A stretch of 64,000 nucleotides of DNA from Argentina anserina (GCF_933775445.1 NC_065877.1:14384001-14448000); one strand, 5' to 3'. Positions 1 to 12,499 are shown, counted from the stretch's first letter. Translations and numbers: made by a program. Notes: generated from the sequence alone by a model not told the origin.

Positions 1-80
1 TCAATGAAAAGTGGCAGAAATTAAATTAACCAACAGTGATTGTTACCATCAGTGAAGTAGATCAAATGCATAATACTTAC

Positions 81-3000
81 CTCTTTTACCAGAGAATCAG
101 TATTCAATAATTCTAGATCATCTGGCAACTTAATTGCTAGGCCATTTTCTGAAGGAAGAAGTTGTTTCTTTGATTGAAGCTTTATATGTCCTTGACCTCT
201 CCCAGTAACTGGACCACCATGATTTGTAGATTTCTTCACCCTACGTCCTTGTCCGCTGCCATGATTTCCTAGATGAGAGGGCAGTTCCTCACCTTCCCAA
301 CGAATATCCTCACGAGATATCTGTAATCAGTAAATTGGTTAATGGTGTCTAATCCTATTTATTACAATTTTTTTCTCAACATGATTGTGATAGGTAGGGA
401 TAGAATGTTTGGCTGTTAACCAAGGACAAGATAGAACTGATTAAAAAGTCAAACAACTCTAAAGCTATCTTCATACATGTTCATCTACGATCAACTTCTG
501 ATTCTGAATATTTCATATATAGCATCTATTTAAAAGGGTTAACAGAAGAGATCTGAGGTGTACAGAAATTAGTGATTTCTCCCTATAAATTGCTTCTCAA
601 ATTAATCTAGTCAAAACTTCTAATCTATGATTGTTCCAAATTACTGTCTGCAGATTATTTCTCACACATACATATACATAGCACGATATGAGCTGTCATG
701 TACCTCTTTGAAATCTACCCATTCAAATGTCTCATTCGCTGTATTTCTATCATAGATCAAAGCATGTCGGCCCTGTAAAAAAAGTAAAGACTTTATATTA
801 CTGACAAATGTAGCACAAACCAGAATTATTAAACAGTCATTCCTAGTCTTTAATATCCTGTCAGCTATGTCTTTCGACTAAAGATGTCACCAGAAACTGA
901 CAGTCAAAGCACTCATTATTAGGTTGCTGGAGAGATGCTCATGCTTTCAATTAATATTTAGAGTCAGCAACTATACAAGGTACACGCTCAGGACACTGAA
1001 ATCGTGCAGTTCTAACATTAATCTATCAATTCTCAATTTCCATTCATAATTGTCATAACTGATCAAATGGACTCATCTATTACCCCAAGACTAACCCATT
1101 CTTAAACATGCTTGTCCTATGTTTAGAACCTCTTTCTCTTCTTCCCACTTAGCCTTCAACAAAAGTGAAATACTAATAAAACCAATAAACTCAGGAAGAT
1201 TCTATTTATGCATCTTATACCTTTAAACAAGTACATGCCACCTAAATCAAAAACATCTAGGAGAATTAAAACTTACATCATTGATATTGTAATCTGTTAT
1301 CTGGGCCTCATAGAAGCTGTTGTCTTCTGGCCATCTCATCCATACTTTCTTTCCAACTAAATCATATGTATTGGGTTCAGCAGGTTCTGGTATGGCAAGG
1401 GGACCAGTAGAACTGCGGCTGGTAAGCTGCCGACTCAAAGAAGGTCCTGTAGAAGGGTACTGCATAGACTTCATCGAGGACAAACCAAGGAATGCGTGAC
1501 CCTGCTGATCAGATTAAAAATTAGACCAACTTCATTCTACAGTCTTCACACTACAGTGGTGATTAGTCAACAATGGTTTAAACTTATTTTAAATTAAAAA
1601 AGCTTCCTAGCTCCTCACTCGTATTACTCTTGAATACGGAGGCTGCTGGATTTTAATTCTAGACTAAGGATATGGCATAAGGAAACTGGAGAATACCGAT
1701 TGGGATGTTTTCTGCTTCTTTCGGGATGCTGAAACGGTAGGACTGGATAGATCATAAACAGGTTGGGCTGCACTGAATCTCGCAGCTTGATGCCCACCTG
1801 CTGTTCTCCACTCTCTGATTCGTGGTCATATTGTAAATTAGAAACCAATAATATTAAACTCCAGGCATGTTTATCAGCAGTAGTGTACAATAACTTAGAA
1901 ACTGTCAATAGATCAACCTTATCTTACTGATGATATCATCAGTGTTAACCCTGCCAAGAAGCTCTCTATGTTCATCATCTGATACTCTTAATTCTTTCCT
2001 AAGTTCTGTAATCAAACTTTCCTTTTCCTGTGATTATGACAGACAATCAGAAGTTAAACGTTGATTATCAGAAAAGCTTCAAGCTAAGTTAACAAAATAG
2101 ATACAAAAGTTAATACCCAAGTAATCGCATCAGACTGAGCTTTGAAAGCACGCAGGACTGCACAATATGCTTCTTGCTCGAGGTAATGAATTTGGGCCTC
2201 CATGTCAGTATACTTCTTATCGAATGATATAGAACCTACTGAAGATCTTTCAAATCCAGCAAATTGACGCCCTTTTGGAATTCTGTATTGAGGAGATAGA
2301 GAAAGATCATCAGTACCTGCAGTTACTCCAAGATGTGTATGATCTCACAAAATGAAATAGACAATTCTTGTATATGCACAACTAATGAAATATATTCACA
2401 AGACTAAATTTTGCAAAATTGCTATTAGATGTTGCATGAAGTTGTTGATGGTAAATTATCACATGTGTGGAAGATATATAGTTTGCTTATGATCTGTATG
2501 TATATCTACTTTATCAGTAAACACACTGTAGAAAATGGAAATGAAGTCATTCTCAACCAAGAAACACGAATTATATCAGTGATAAAGTACCAACTGAGGC
2601 AAAGGTACAGAACGACTACGTGAATTCCCCTTCATCAGCTAGAACGGATATCATTCCATACTATTACAAAAGAGATAAGGCAGAACTTGTTGGCAAATTA
2701 CTTACATGACAAAGGACACATAATTTTGTTTTGAAAATGAAATAGATTTCCGCAGCATATAGACATTGCTATTATAAAACACTCGCATATCCATGCAATT
2801 CATGAGAATAGAGACAAATGAATGAAATACCAACTAATTATTCTTAGTTTTCTTTTATGCTCCAGTTGGCGAATAATTCAAAACAAGAACCAATATTTTA
2901 CTTCATCATTTCCATTATTGCCAAAATGGAACCCAAAAAAAGTGAACTTGATTACCAACCCTTAAGTTGTCAAGCCTATATGACTAACCCTCATAACTAA

Positions 3001-3524
3001 CATAAAGAGGATTGCATGAAGTAAACCTCAAACTCAATACTGCTCATCTCTCTTACGTTCACTACGTGCAGAAGAAGCATAGCAATTACCACATACAAAG
3101 ATTCATTCATTAGTGCAATTTGAAATGCATATGCATCAAGAATTACATAAACACAGAGCCTAGGAAGCAAGATAATACAAATGAAGAAACGAAATAGTGA
3201 GAAAACTCCAACCCTAATTGCATAAAGGACCCAAAATCTCTTCCAAATTCCCAAGAACAAAACCCCAAGATTAACCACACACAACTAGAGTACACAAACT
3301 CAACCCCACCTAATCAATTGTCCAACGCAAACCCAAGAAACCCCAAAACCCTAATTCGGATAAAACCCACTGAGAAATTTCGAACCAAGGAAATCTAAAT
3401 TGGGGGATTACCCACATTAAACCCGGACCCAGTAACCCAAATCGGGAAAGAAACATGACCCAGGACACGAAGTAAACAACGTTAGAGGTTTCTCACCAGT
3501 GCTGTCGGATGCAACATAGTCCAT
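81..3524 (-). CDS. EML: EMSY-LIKE (EML) protein, ENT + Agenet/Tudor domains; 3' end outside window
   Basis: Exons read on the minus strand: 3524-3497, 2316-2117, 2027-1918, 1814-1697, 1501-1277, 772-704 and 320-81. All junctions are GT-AG and the frame stays open, giving 330 residues before the gene leaves the window through the donor at 80-79. The start is chosen because the 28-bp first exon (MDYVASDST) matches the family N-terminus and joins in phase. Residues ~48-117 form an ENT domain ([20 protein letters not shown], then [20 protein letters not shown]). Residues ~198-255 form the Agenet/Tudor domain ([20 protein letters not shown], then [19 protein letters not shown]). EML proteins are nuclear readers of methylated histone H3, linked in Arabidopsis to RPP7 immunity and seed development. 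The next segment (SLVKEV at the exon end) should lead into the C-terminal coiled coil, which is missing here. The family is secure; which paralogue (EML1-4) is not. Confidence 0.93.
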
Positions 3525-3830
3525 GCGCCGGACAAGGGTCCGAGGAAGGAACCAAAGCAGAGAGAGCTGATGAAACAGAGATTAGGTTTGGGAATAATGA
3601 AGAGGATTGGACAAGTGGGAGTGATAGATCTGGGGGGGGGGGAAGATCCTAAGAAACCAAAGAGGGTGGAGGGAAGGAAAGGATTGGAGTTGGGGGAGTT
3701 GAAAGGAGAGAGCTTTTATTTCAAAACAGAAAACAAAGATGAGCTTAAAAATTCGCACTTCGCACTTCGATTTGAGTTTGTTGTCTTTTGCCGTGTACGT
3801 TGTCTTGGGTCTTGGCTTTGGAGTTTCTAG
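3525..3830 (-). promoter_or_regulatory. 5' UTR and proximal promoter of the EML gene
   Basis: This is the stretch just upstream of the EML start codon. On the gene's strand it is pyrimidine-rich (C-rich and CT-rich tracts at about 3560-3720), as many plant 5' UTRs are. A homopolymer of about ten G/C bases sits at 3631-3640. The transcription start cannot be fixed by eye. A reading frame on the plus strand here is only the shadow of this purine-rich sequence. Confidence 0.4.
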
Positions 3831-5934
3831 ATCATTTGGGCTAACTGTGAAACTTAGCTAATTGGGTTTAACTAAAATTTCTAAGTCTCAAATCACAGTT
3901 TCACAATTTCACGGTTTCACCAATGCAAATGAACTCTTTTTTGACCAATGGATGTTTTTTTTTTGAAGCAGCTTCTGAAATGAATGTTGGGGTTGTTTTG
4001 TGATTCTTCTTGGGATATTGTGTATACATATAAGGTTCAAGAACCTTCGGTCATAATACTTATGGGAATCGGATGGTATATATCTTAATAAAATCTAGAC
4101 AATCATAGCCGTTAATTTATCAAAATAAATCCCAGCCATTATATTTTCATTTTTTTAAGAATCCGTATTAGTTTCTCTTTAGCCGAGCTCTCTCTCTTCT
4201 CTTTTCATCAGGATGAACCGACAATCCGATGCGGCTTTGTCGCCGTGTGCTGACTCCTTCCGACTACCGTTGGCCAAGCAACCACCATTATTCAATTCCT
4301 CTCCTTCTCTACTTGAAAACCCATGCTTCTAAGTAGGATTCAAGCAAGCATTCGGAAAAACCAAAACAAAGGCATATTGGAGGATTCGAAGTTCTCCACG
4401 AAGAGTCGAGTTCAACCAACCTTCTTCCACCCTTCTTGATAATTTCTCGATCACCTCTTGGATTTTAGATATTTTTCTTCTTCTTTTAATTTCTAGGTTT
4501 TTCCTCTTTTTGTTATTCACCACCGTCGCACATGCATAGTGAATTCCTCTATTCTCTCAGCTAGATTTGGGGCCTTGACATTACTCTATCCTCTGCCGGA
4601 GCACGGACGGTGGTCTCCTGAGAGGAGCGAGTGGGTGGCGGCAAGATATTACCGAAATTCGGCAGCGGAGTTGGGTTTGGAATTAAGGATTCCGGGTTTA
4701 GGTTTGGGCTAACTGACAGAGGTTTTTGAAGAGTCACGTGCCTCATCACGTGATATTGGTGCCTACATACCACTGAAGTACTGAATACACTCTCCATACT
4801 TATGTCCAGACTGAAAGAATGACTCATATGAGTTCTTGGTTTAATGAGGTTCAACTTGGGAAGAGGAAAATCTTCTCCAGTATCTAAAGTCTTAAAAGAT
4901 AAAGTTGAAATCCACAAGACCAGGGCCGAACATGGTATTTAAGAGGCCGAAGGCGAGGGAAAAAATATCTTACATCTATACTATAACTTAAATTAATTTA
5001 ATAATACAAAAGAAATGAACCTAAAACAATAACAAAAAAGAATGAACATAATAGAATAGAGTTCCATGATGTATGTGTTTGATGCAAAGAAGCAAGAAAA
5101 ATTAAAAGAAAACCAGGCAAAAAAAACAAGCCACTGCCATCACGTTGGAGCAGCAACAATGTTCATGTGACTAGACGAATTTCACATGTGTATATATAAT
5201 TATATATTGAGAGGAAAAATGTTGCCGAAGGTTGGTGACTTAGGCGACTGCCTGAGACCGTAACCCTTAGGCCCTGCCCTGCACGAGATTCTTATCTTGT
5301 CCACACTCGCACTCTGGTTATGTGTCTTAATCTTTAATTTAATCAGCTACGATTATTCTTGATCAGTCCATTGATGTTTTCATTTTAAGGAGTTTTGGTT
5401 TTTTGTCCTTCCTCTTAAATTCTTTTCTTTTTTTATTTAATAATTTTTTTAACAGATACTTCAGAAATTACGTTTTAAATTATCTAAAATAACTTCTAAC
5501 ATAATGGATTTAAAGGTTTGATTTCATATGGTGTGACACTTTTTGAGGTGACAAGACTAGCCTCTAGCTAACTTACTCACTTGCATGTGCGCTACGGCAT
5601 TATAATTTGAAATCAAATCCACAAATGATCTTCTTAAAATAATTAAGTCCATGAGTTCTTTTCTAGTTTTATAGATTGTCTCTAAGCCTCTATATGTATA
5701 AGAGACTGTATGCATGCCTTCATATACTAGGGTATGAAAATGTTGGCACACTTTGCCGCTTTGGTACAGTCAAGATGTATAAATTAAAGAAAGCAGTGAA
5801 TGGTTGAGTTGTAAGTCTTTTGAATTAGAATGTTGTGGGAAAAATGATGAAAATTAAGCTTATGGTTAATCGAGATCATGTAAATGTTAACATGAATAGA
5901 AAGATAGATCTACCATATGCAGGAACATGGGCAG
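3831..5934. other. intergenic, no gene recognised
   Basis: AT-rich spacer. A 118-codon open frame on the minus strand (4561-4917) has no recognisable domain and low-complexity proline/serine content. Two CACGTG G-box cores lie 12 bp apart at 4735 and 4747, but no gene starts nearby. Confidence 0.5.
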
Positions 5935-6401
5935 TGTTGGCACCCCTACTAGCACAGAGCCAGTATGGCATGCCACCGAGCATAAGCATCACTCTCTAGA
6001 AGGATCTACGAGTCACTATGTGGCTCAACCATGATATTCATAGCGTATCTCGTCATACAACTTTTCCAATGATAGTCGGAACACACCAAGACATCACCGA
6101 GAAGTCACATTTCCGACCTCATCAAGATGGCTCCATAGTAAGTCTAGAGGGGCACTTGTCCCACATTGAAGAATATGTAAATGAGAGGGGTTCCCTCACC
6201 TATAAAAGGGACCTCTCATCCCACTTACAAGGGGATCACTACTTGTATAACTTAAGGCTATTTGCCTATACTAGTGGATTCAAGTGGACGTAGCCTACCC
6301 CAAGAGAGGGAGGTGAATCACTATACTTCTTGTGTCAAACTAACACTCACTAATAGCTAACTGTGTGATTAGCCACCCATCTGGTAATCACTACATTAAC
6401 A
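5935..6401 (+). repeat. orphan LTR of a Ty3-gypsy-type retrotransposon
   Basis: A 467-bp segment begins TGTTGG and ends TTAACA, the inverted termini of an LTR. A TATA box (TATAAAAG) sits near 6201. It is followed at once by TTGGCGCCGTCTGTGGGAA (6402-6420), which looks like the primer-binding site seen after the 5' LTR of many plant Ty3-gypsy elements. No gag or pol follows and no second copy of the LTR was found, so the element is either truncated or a non-autonomous derivative. The LTR boundaries are secure within a few bases; the clade is inference. Confidence 0.75.
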
Positions 6402-6420
6402 TTGGCGCCGTCTGTGGGAA
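6402..6420 (+). other. retrotransposon primer-binding site
   Basis: TTGGCGCCGTCTGTGGGAA directly follows the CA end of the LTR. Starting TGGCGCC, it can pair with the 3' end of a plant tRNA, which primes reverse transcription. Confidence 0.7.
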
Positions 6421-6579
6421 GCTGACAATTAGCTTCGTCGCTCCCCACCAACAGACCTCCCACAGTCCCCCACACCCCACAGTGCATGAGCTCACTACGG
6501 CATAGTCAGATCTTTATAAAAAAAAAATTTCAGACCCTCCCGTGGTCCATGCCTTCCACGGTCACGTTCTTCCACGCTC

Positions 6580-7610
6580 CTGCTAGAGTAGCACATGACT
6601 GCTAGCACGGTGCAAGACTGCTAGCGTAGTACATGACTGCTAGCGTAGTACGCGACTGCTAGCACGATGCACGGCTACTCCCGTAGTCCCACGACTACTA
6701 GCACGGTGCAAGACTGCTAGCGTAGTACGCGACTGCTAGCACGGTGCAAGACTGCTAGCGTAGTACGCGACTGCTAGCACGGTGCACAACTACTCCCGTA
6801 GTCCCATGACTACTAGCACGGTGCAAGACTGCTAGCGTAGTACATGACTGCTAGCGTAGTACGCGACTGCTAGCACGGTGCACGGCTACTCCCGTAGTCC
6901 CACGATTACTAGCACGGTACAAGACTGCTAGCGTAGTCCCATGACTACTAGCGTAGTACGCGACTGCTAGCACGGTGCACAACTACTACCATAGTCCTAT
7001 GACTGCTCGCACGGTGCAAGACTGCTAGCGTAGTACATGACTGCTAGCGTAGTACGCGACTGCTAGCACGGTGCACAACTACTCCCGTAGTCCCATGACT
7101 GCTAGCACGGTGCAAGATTGCTATCATAGTCCCACGACTGCTAGCATAGTCCCTTGACTGCTAGCGTAGTCCCTTGACTGCTAGCGTAGTCCCATGACTA
7201 CTAGCGTAGTACGCGACTGCTAGCACGGTGCACAACTACTCCCATAGTCCCATGACTGCTAGCACGGTACAAGATTGCTATCATAGTCCCACGACTGCTA
7301 GCATAGTCCCTTGACTGCTAGCGTAGTACGCGACTGCTAGCACGATGCACGGCTACTCCCGTAGCCCCACGATTGCTATCGTAGTCCCACAACTACTATC
7401 GTAGTCCCATGACTGCTAGCACGGTGCATGACTACTAGCACTGTCCACGACTGCTAGCACAGTCCACGGTCTTGCTCCCGCAGTCCCACAACTGTTATCG
7501 TAGTCCCATGACTGCTAGCACGGTGCACGGCTGCTCCCGTAGTCCTATGATTGTTATCAGTCCCATGACTGATGCTCCCATAGTTCCATGGTGGAATTCC
7601 ACAGTCGACC
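6580..7610 (+). repeat. ~1-kb tandem array of ~19-20-bp units
   Basis: About fifty imperfect units of 19-20 bp. Most follow the pattern GACTGCTAGC plus one of three tails (ACGGTGCA, GTAGTACGC, GTAGTCCCA), alternating with a GGCTACTCCCGTAGTCCCAC-like variant. Groups of several units recur in the same order, which gives a higher-order period. The unit is not a multiple of three, so this is not a coding repeat. It lies in the leader of the retroelement that begins with the LTR at 5935, replacing the expected gag region. Confidence 0.9.
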
Positions 7611-7619
7611 TCCACGGTC

Positions 7620-9180
7620 CCCTATGGTAGTGATATATATGATTGAGTTGGAGTCAGTGGGATCACTCGCATGCTTTCTTAGTTTAATCTTCTTAATCTG
7701 CAACCAAGCCAGAAAACAGTAATAGTCAAATTCAAGATCACATGCTTAACGATTCCAAGCTCCTAGGCAACAAATGTTTTCTTGTTTTAGTATTGAGTAT
7801 TGATTTGATCTAATTTTATTTACGTACATCCTAGTGTTAATATCTTATTTTCGTAAATATTGTTTTGTTTTTAGGAGAATGAATCAACTTCATTTGACAT
7901 AAGCCATACAACCATAGGGGTCAAGCAATTGATGTAACATGTCACACCAAAGCTAATTAACCAACTAAGAAAAAGTAAATGCGCATGTAGCGCTTATGTA
8001 AACTAGGGAAAACCCAGTTCAGAAAGCAACAAAGACGCTAAAGTCTGAAAAAAAAAAGTTCGAATAAACGAACAAAAGTAAAATTGAAAATGCAAAGCAA
8101 ATATGTAACTCCTTAAACACTAAGTTCCGATAAATCCATCAACCGATTCAAAGCAAATATGTAACTCCTCAACCGACATGGTTTCCTCCACCACCTCAGT
8201 CTGGTGGCTAGCCTAGCTTTGGTGCCATAGTGAGGATGAGAATGAAGCTCAACACAACCCCTTCCAAGAGCGATTGAAACGCCTTCGCTAGGGATTTGAG
8301 GTTGGACGAATATATCACACACCCCGATTCTGATCCAAGAACAAAACCAAGTCTGCAAACGCCACGGCACAACCCGAACACACAAACCTTCCCAGAGTTA
8401 CTACGCCTCTACTCGTCGCTTTCTGATCGCGAAATCTACAGCTGATGGAGATCTCCCACCTGCACAGAGCTTGATCCCCCGCTCCTAACCCACCCTTGCA
8501 CGTCATCGACGCACTTAGGATCCCGCAGCATGAGACCGAAGCCTAGCACCACTTGCACCAGAAACCCTAGGTTTTGGTATTCTCAACTCCGACTAAGATG
8601 GAGCAAATTGGTCCTTGTCCTCGAGTTTGGCCTGGCTTTGGTTTACTAACTATAAACTTTTTGTAAATATTGTTATATATCATTCACGTACATTTGCTAA
8701 TTAGCAAACTATTTGAAGGAACATCATCGAAAAAGAAAGATGTACGTCTAGAGGAATACCGAAATCGCCAATTGGCTGAACTTAGCCACAATTTGGGGGA
8801 GATGGCAATACTGTGATTACTGTCCATCAATAGATAACTGCCTTTGAGTAATGGACAAACATATTAACTACAGACTCGTAGGGAACTTATATGTAATTAG
8901 GCTTTCTTCTACCTCAACCATAACTTCGTCTCTAGTTTTATTAGGTCTCGAGTATCTACTAATTAGATCATCTCTTTTAACAAATAGAATGAGATGCGTT
9001 GAAAATTGTTTATATGCTCGATCAATTCTAACTTCTATACATTCTATTGGACTATTCTCATATAGCCAGCTGTGTGTGTTGATGATTGCTTACTCATAGT
9101 AGCTTTCGGTCAAATTAAACCACAAGAGCATGGATTGCATAGAGTTTTCTCCATCTCCCACAATATACTATCACTCAAAC
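7620..9180. other. intergenic, no gene recognised
   Basis: Low-complexity AT-rich sequence. Two overlapping minus-strand frames of 63 and 90 codons (8113-8506) show no domain, and the stretch looks like an old repeat. A directly repeated phrase (GCAAATATGTAACTCC at about 8097 and 8154) marks a small local duplication. Confidence 0.4.
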
Positions 9181-9184
9181 TTTT

Positions 9185-9324
9185 GGCACACCACGTGAAG
9201 TAGGCATGTTGCATGCTCTTTTCAAGTTTCCATATAAACCTACTCCCACGCTCACTGCTTAAAACTACACCAACACTTCCAATTTAGCTAGTCTTTGGTC
9301 GAACCAACGCCAGCAGCAACAATT
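9185..9324 (+). promoter_or_regulatory. promoter of the secreted-peptide gene (TATA, G-box, RY motif)
   Basis: A TATA box (TATAAA, 9233-9238) lies about 90 bp before the ATG at 9325. Just upstream are a perfect G-box (CACGTG, 9192-9197) and an RY element (TGCATGC, 9210-9216). In dicot seed promoters, G-box/ABRE plus RY is bound by bZIP and B3 (ABI3/FUS3) factors. Seed or ABA regulation is therefore possible, but it is inferred only from these motifs. Confidence 0.5.
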
Positions 9325-9630
9325 ATGAAGTTCTTTAGTTTCAGAACTACTTTGGTTGCTCTCTTTGCTCTTACGTTACTAATCGAGATCCTTCTATGCT
9401 CATCTTTTGCTATCTCTCATGAAGGACAGATCATCCATGTATCACCCAGCATAGAAAGAAGTTTCTCAAGAAGGATGATGTTAAATGTTTCACATGCCTC
9501 TTCTGTTTCGGCAAGCAGTACTGGTACTACACTATGTACCGGAGCCAAGAAAGATCAGCCCAAGAAAGCTGTGGAGTCTAGTTTGAGGAAGGCACCGCCA
9601 AGTGTTGCAAATCCTACTCAAAACAAGTAA
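9325..9630 (+). CDS. small secreted peptide precursor, possible CLE- or IDA-like signal peptide
   Basis: Single-exon gene of 101 residues. The ATG at 9325 is chosen because it opens directly onto a signal peptide (MKFFSFR, then about 19 hydrophobic residues, likely cut after CSSFA near residue 29). A well-placed TATA box precedes it. The middle is rich in Ser and basic residues (SFSRRMM, GAKKDQPKK), which could hold processing sites. The C-terminus reads SSLRKAPPSVANPTQNK. The last part aligns loosely with the CLE motif (P-x-G-P-N-P-x-H-N) and less well with IDA-type PPS motifs, but it lacks the usual Gly and His. A lone Cys argues against a cysteine-rich peptide. The likely role is an extracellular signal released from the C-terminal end. 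Family identity is not established; that it is a real secreted small protein is likely. Confidence 0.65.
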   Translation: MKFFSFRTTLVALFALTLLIEILLCSSFAISHEGQIIHVSPSIERSFSRRMMLNVSHASSVSASSTGTTLCTGAKKDQPKKAVESSLRKAPPSVANPTQNK

Positions 9631-10989
9631 TCGGTAGCTAGATCTCAATAAGAAGGATTCAGAAGAGATCAATGCAGCATAAACTTTTTTGTATCATAGG
9701 CTTTTTGGCATATATGGTCCAGTTATTTTTGAAAATTTATGTTTGTTTTGTTGGAGTTCTATATATGCATGAAGTTTCATTAATTCTAGTGTTCTAACTT
9801 CGCAAGCTAGGTAAACTGTCCAAGAGGACGTTCATAGTATTCGTAGATAGTAACTCGAATGAGATGTATAATTTTCACTTATAACTTTACTGCGGGTACA
9901 GCCATATGAAGGTAACCTACTCCAGTTTCTGTAATTTTTTTTAATTTTTCTTTCGATCTGTTTTTCGATTGCTCATCATAAACTATATACCTCCCCATCT
10001 CTTACTCATATATATGTTTTTAAGGAATCCTAGGAGCTTTCTCCTCTGCCCCTATTGGATCCTTCAAATACATTACTCTCTTATTACTATATATGTTTTA
10101 ATTAATTTCTTCTCAATTCAAGAAAGAAAATGAAGCAGCATATATAGTTAGTATATATCATTATCGAAACCTGGTCTACGTATTTTTTTTGATGAAAACC
10201 TGGTCTACGTATTGATATATATGTTAATATACGCCGTAGAAATCAGGGAATATATGTAAATCAGTGTTGCCCTTTTCTGGTGATCAGTTCGTATTAGATA
10301 TGGGGCTTTTTGAGTTATTAGCATGAATTAATCAAATTAGCATCGAGTTAATCCGAAGAAAATTAAAGCCAGTAGTAGCCACATAATTCATTTAGTTGAG
10401 ATTTAAACTAATGCAAAGTTTGTTGGCGCGTTGTCTCGTGGCTTAAGTAGTCAATATATATGTATATACCAATCACCATTATTCATTCCTGTTCGTATGT
10501 CTCATGCTAGGGCCTAGGTAACCATTTTGTCACAAAACAGATGAAAAGTGAGAGAGTGCACGTTGCATTGTCAACTAGTACGGTGTCAAATAGTGTCCGG
10601 ATGCTTCTCTTAGCTATGAACTTGTCTTTACAGCCCAGAAAGTTTACAAGTACACATGGGAAGATGTAGAACAAAACCAATCATCAGCTAGATAGAAATT
10701 ATTGCCCTTTAAGGAGTTTAAGCACCAGAAAGATACATACATTAATTTATCCGCCATATAGCATAGTTAAAAAGTACTAATTAAGTATAGTTATCTGAGG
10801 GTGTTTAATTTCTAGAATGGTTTGGCAGAAGAATGCGGAGCTAGTAAAGGGCCTGAAGGGGCATGGAACCCCAGTCATTCATACCATGCTATATAATTAT
10901 AGTTATGAAATGATCGATGATTATAGGAAGAAAACATAAATGTTTCCACTTCTTGGCCCCCTTGTGTTATTGTTTGAAGAGAAATCTTG
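9631..10989. other. 3' flank of the peptide gene and AT-rich spacer
   Basis: The first ~150 bases probably hold the 3' UTR. The rest is AT-rich with no coding frame or repeat that I recognise. A short direct duplication (CCTGGTCTACGTATT) occurs at about 10170 and 10199. Confidence 0.4.
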
Positions 10990-11389
10990 GAGAAATTTTT
11001 CTGTGCTACCGTAGCACCACGTGTCAATACTTAGTGGTCTACCCCTCCAATCATATTTTGATACGTAAGATTTAATCAGAAAAATTATATTTTTAGCTAT
11101 TTTGTTAAAGACTATTTTAAATTTCTTTCTAAAACCCTAAACCCTAAATCCTAAACCCTAAACCATATACCATATACCATATACCATATACCATAAACCA
11201 TATACCCTAAACCCTATACCCTAAGCCTTAAACCATAAATCATCAATACCCATGAAGGTCATTTCACAAATAATAAAAATATTTTAAATTATAATTTTGG
11301 TGTAATAAATCCACGTGTTGAAATATAATAGGTAAATAGTATCATTATGCATTATCACGTGATATTACGGTAGCATAAAAAAAATTCTC
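10990..11389. mobile_element. Mutator-like MITE with telomere-like repeats inside
   Basis: About 400 bp with imperfect ~33-bp terminal inverted repeats. The left end reads GAGAAATTTTTCTGTGCTACC; the right end, reverse-complemented, reads GAGAATTTTTTTTATGCTACC; both continue toward CACGTG. The 9-bp flanks GAAATCTTG (10981-10989) and GAAACGTTG (11390-11398) match at 7 of 9 positions, as expected of an old Mutator-type target duplication. There is no coding capacity. The interior carries a telomere-like tract. Confidence 0.6.
11131..11247. repeat. interstitial telomere-like repeat tract
   Basis: Several copies of CCCTAAA, the plant telomere unit, run into degenerate ACCATAT repeats and then more CCCTAAA-like units. 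The tract lies wholly inside the MITE at 10990-11389. Confidence 0.8.
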
Positions 11390-12499
11390 GAAACGTTGTA
11401 ATTAAATAAATGAGACGTAAGTCCTAGTGGAACTTGCTATTCAACCAATACAATAAGTTTCAATATGTATTTTACCATTAAAACATGAGAACATGCATTA
11501 TTACCTTACTTTCATGGCCTCGTGGACTTCTCATTCCTCTGAGGAGTTTCGTTGTGCGAATCCTTGTAAAGTGAAGAACTCTCAGCGAACCCCTACCCAG
11601 TCAGTAATGTCCTCTACTGGACGTCTCAACATAACCGTGGATGATTCTTACTAACAGGAGTTGGTATTGGAGTGGTGGGTAGCGATCATGTTGATGTGTG
11701 TAGAGCTGCATTGGTTTGTCCGATTGAGTTTATAACTTCTGCATTGCATGTCGACGTAGAAGCTTGTAGGGTTGGGCATCTCTTGTTTATCCATCAATGT
11801 TGGGAGCACATGATATTTAAAATAGACAGCAACACACTAGTGTTACTGGAGATTGCTCTGATGTCGGTTGAGTGGTTTAAGACTGTAAGTGTTATCTTGA
11901 TATATAGTTTTCTTGCCGCTTCGGTTACTAGTGTTTGGGGAAGCAAATGGCGTGCCTCACCGATTATCTCGTCTTGCTAGTGTTTCCTATGTTGATGATA
12001 TGACGCTTGAGGAGAAGGAGCTCCACTAAGGATATTCTCTTAATCTGAGGACCTTTAAAAAAATACCGGAGATAATGGTTAATATATCTCTTGCGATATA
12101 ATCATCGATATCAGTCATTATAAGTTATACTTTCAGGTAAAAAATATATATTTAATTTTAAATTCAAACTTTAACTGATGTAGGTTTCAGGTGACATGCA
12201 TATATAGAATACCTTAAGATCCAATCATCCAAATCAGAAGATCAAGAGATCGAGTGGATGTATCAAAAGACAAAGAGTGAATGTGGGGAGAAACATTGTT
12301 TGAATAGGAATAGAAAAAACTAATTCATTGAGATGGGGGCATCACTTTGAGGAAAAGACAACTTGGTGAGCATTACTAGATTGTAATAGTGTAGATGCGA
12401 ATATGCGATACAACATCCGTTATCCGAACTATGCTATTGATGTACAACAGGTATGTCTCGTTAACGAACCGGATCGAGCTTTAGTACATTTAAATAAGT
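11390..12499. other. intergenic, no gene recognised
   Basis: A 102-codon plus-strand frame (11672-11980) shows no domain and no codon pattern that I would trust. The remainder is AT-rich. Confidence 0.35.

Noticed and set aside
4735..4752. Pair of G-boxes 12 bp apart
   Set aside because: No gene start within reach; probably chance or an old repeat.
4561..4917. 118-codon open frame on the minus strand
   Set aside because: No recognisable domain or targeting sequence, and a low-complexity Pro/Ser-rich end.
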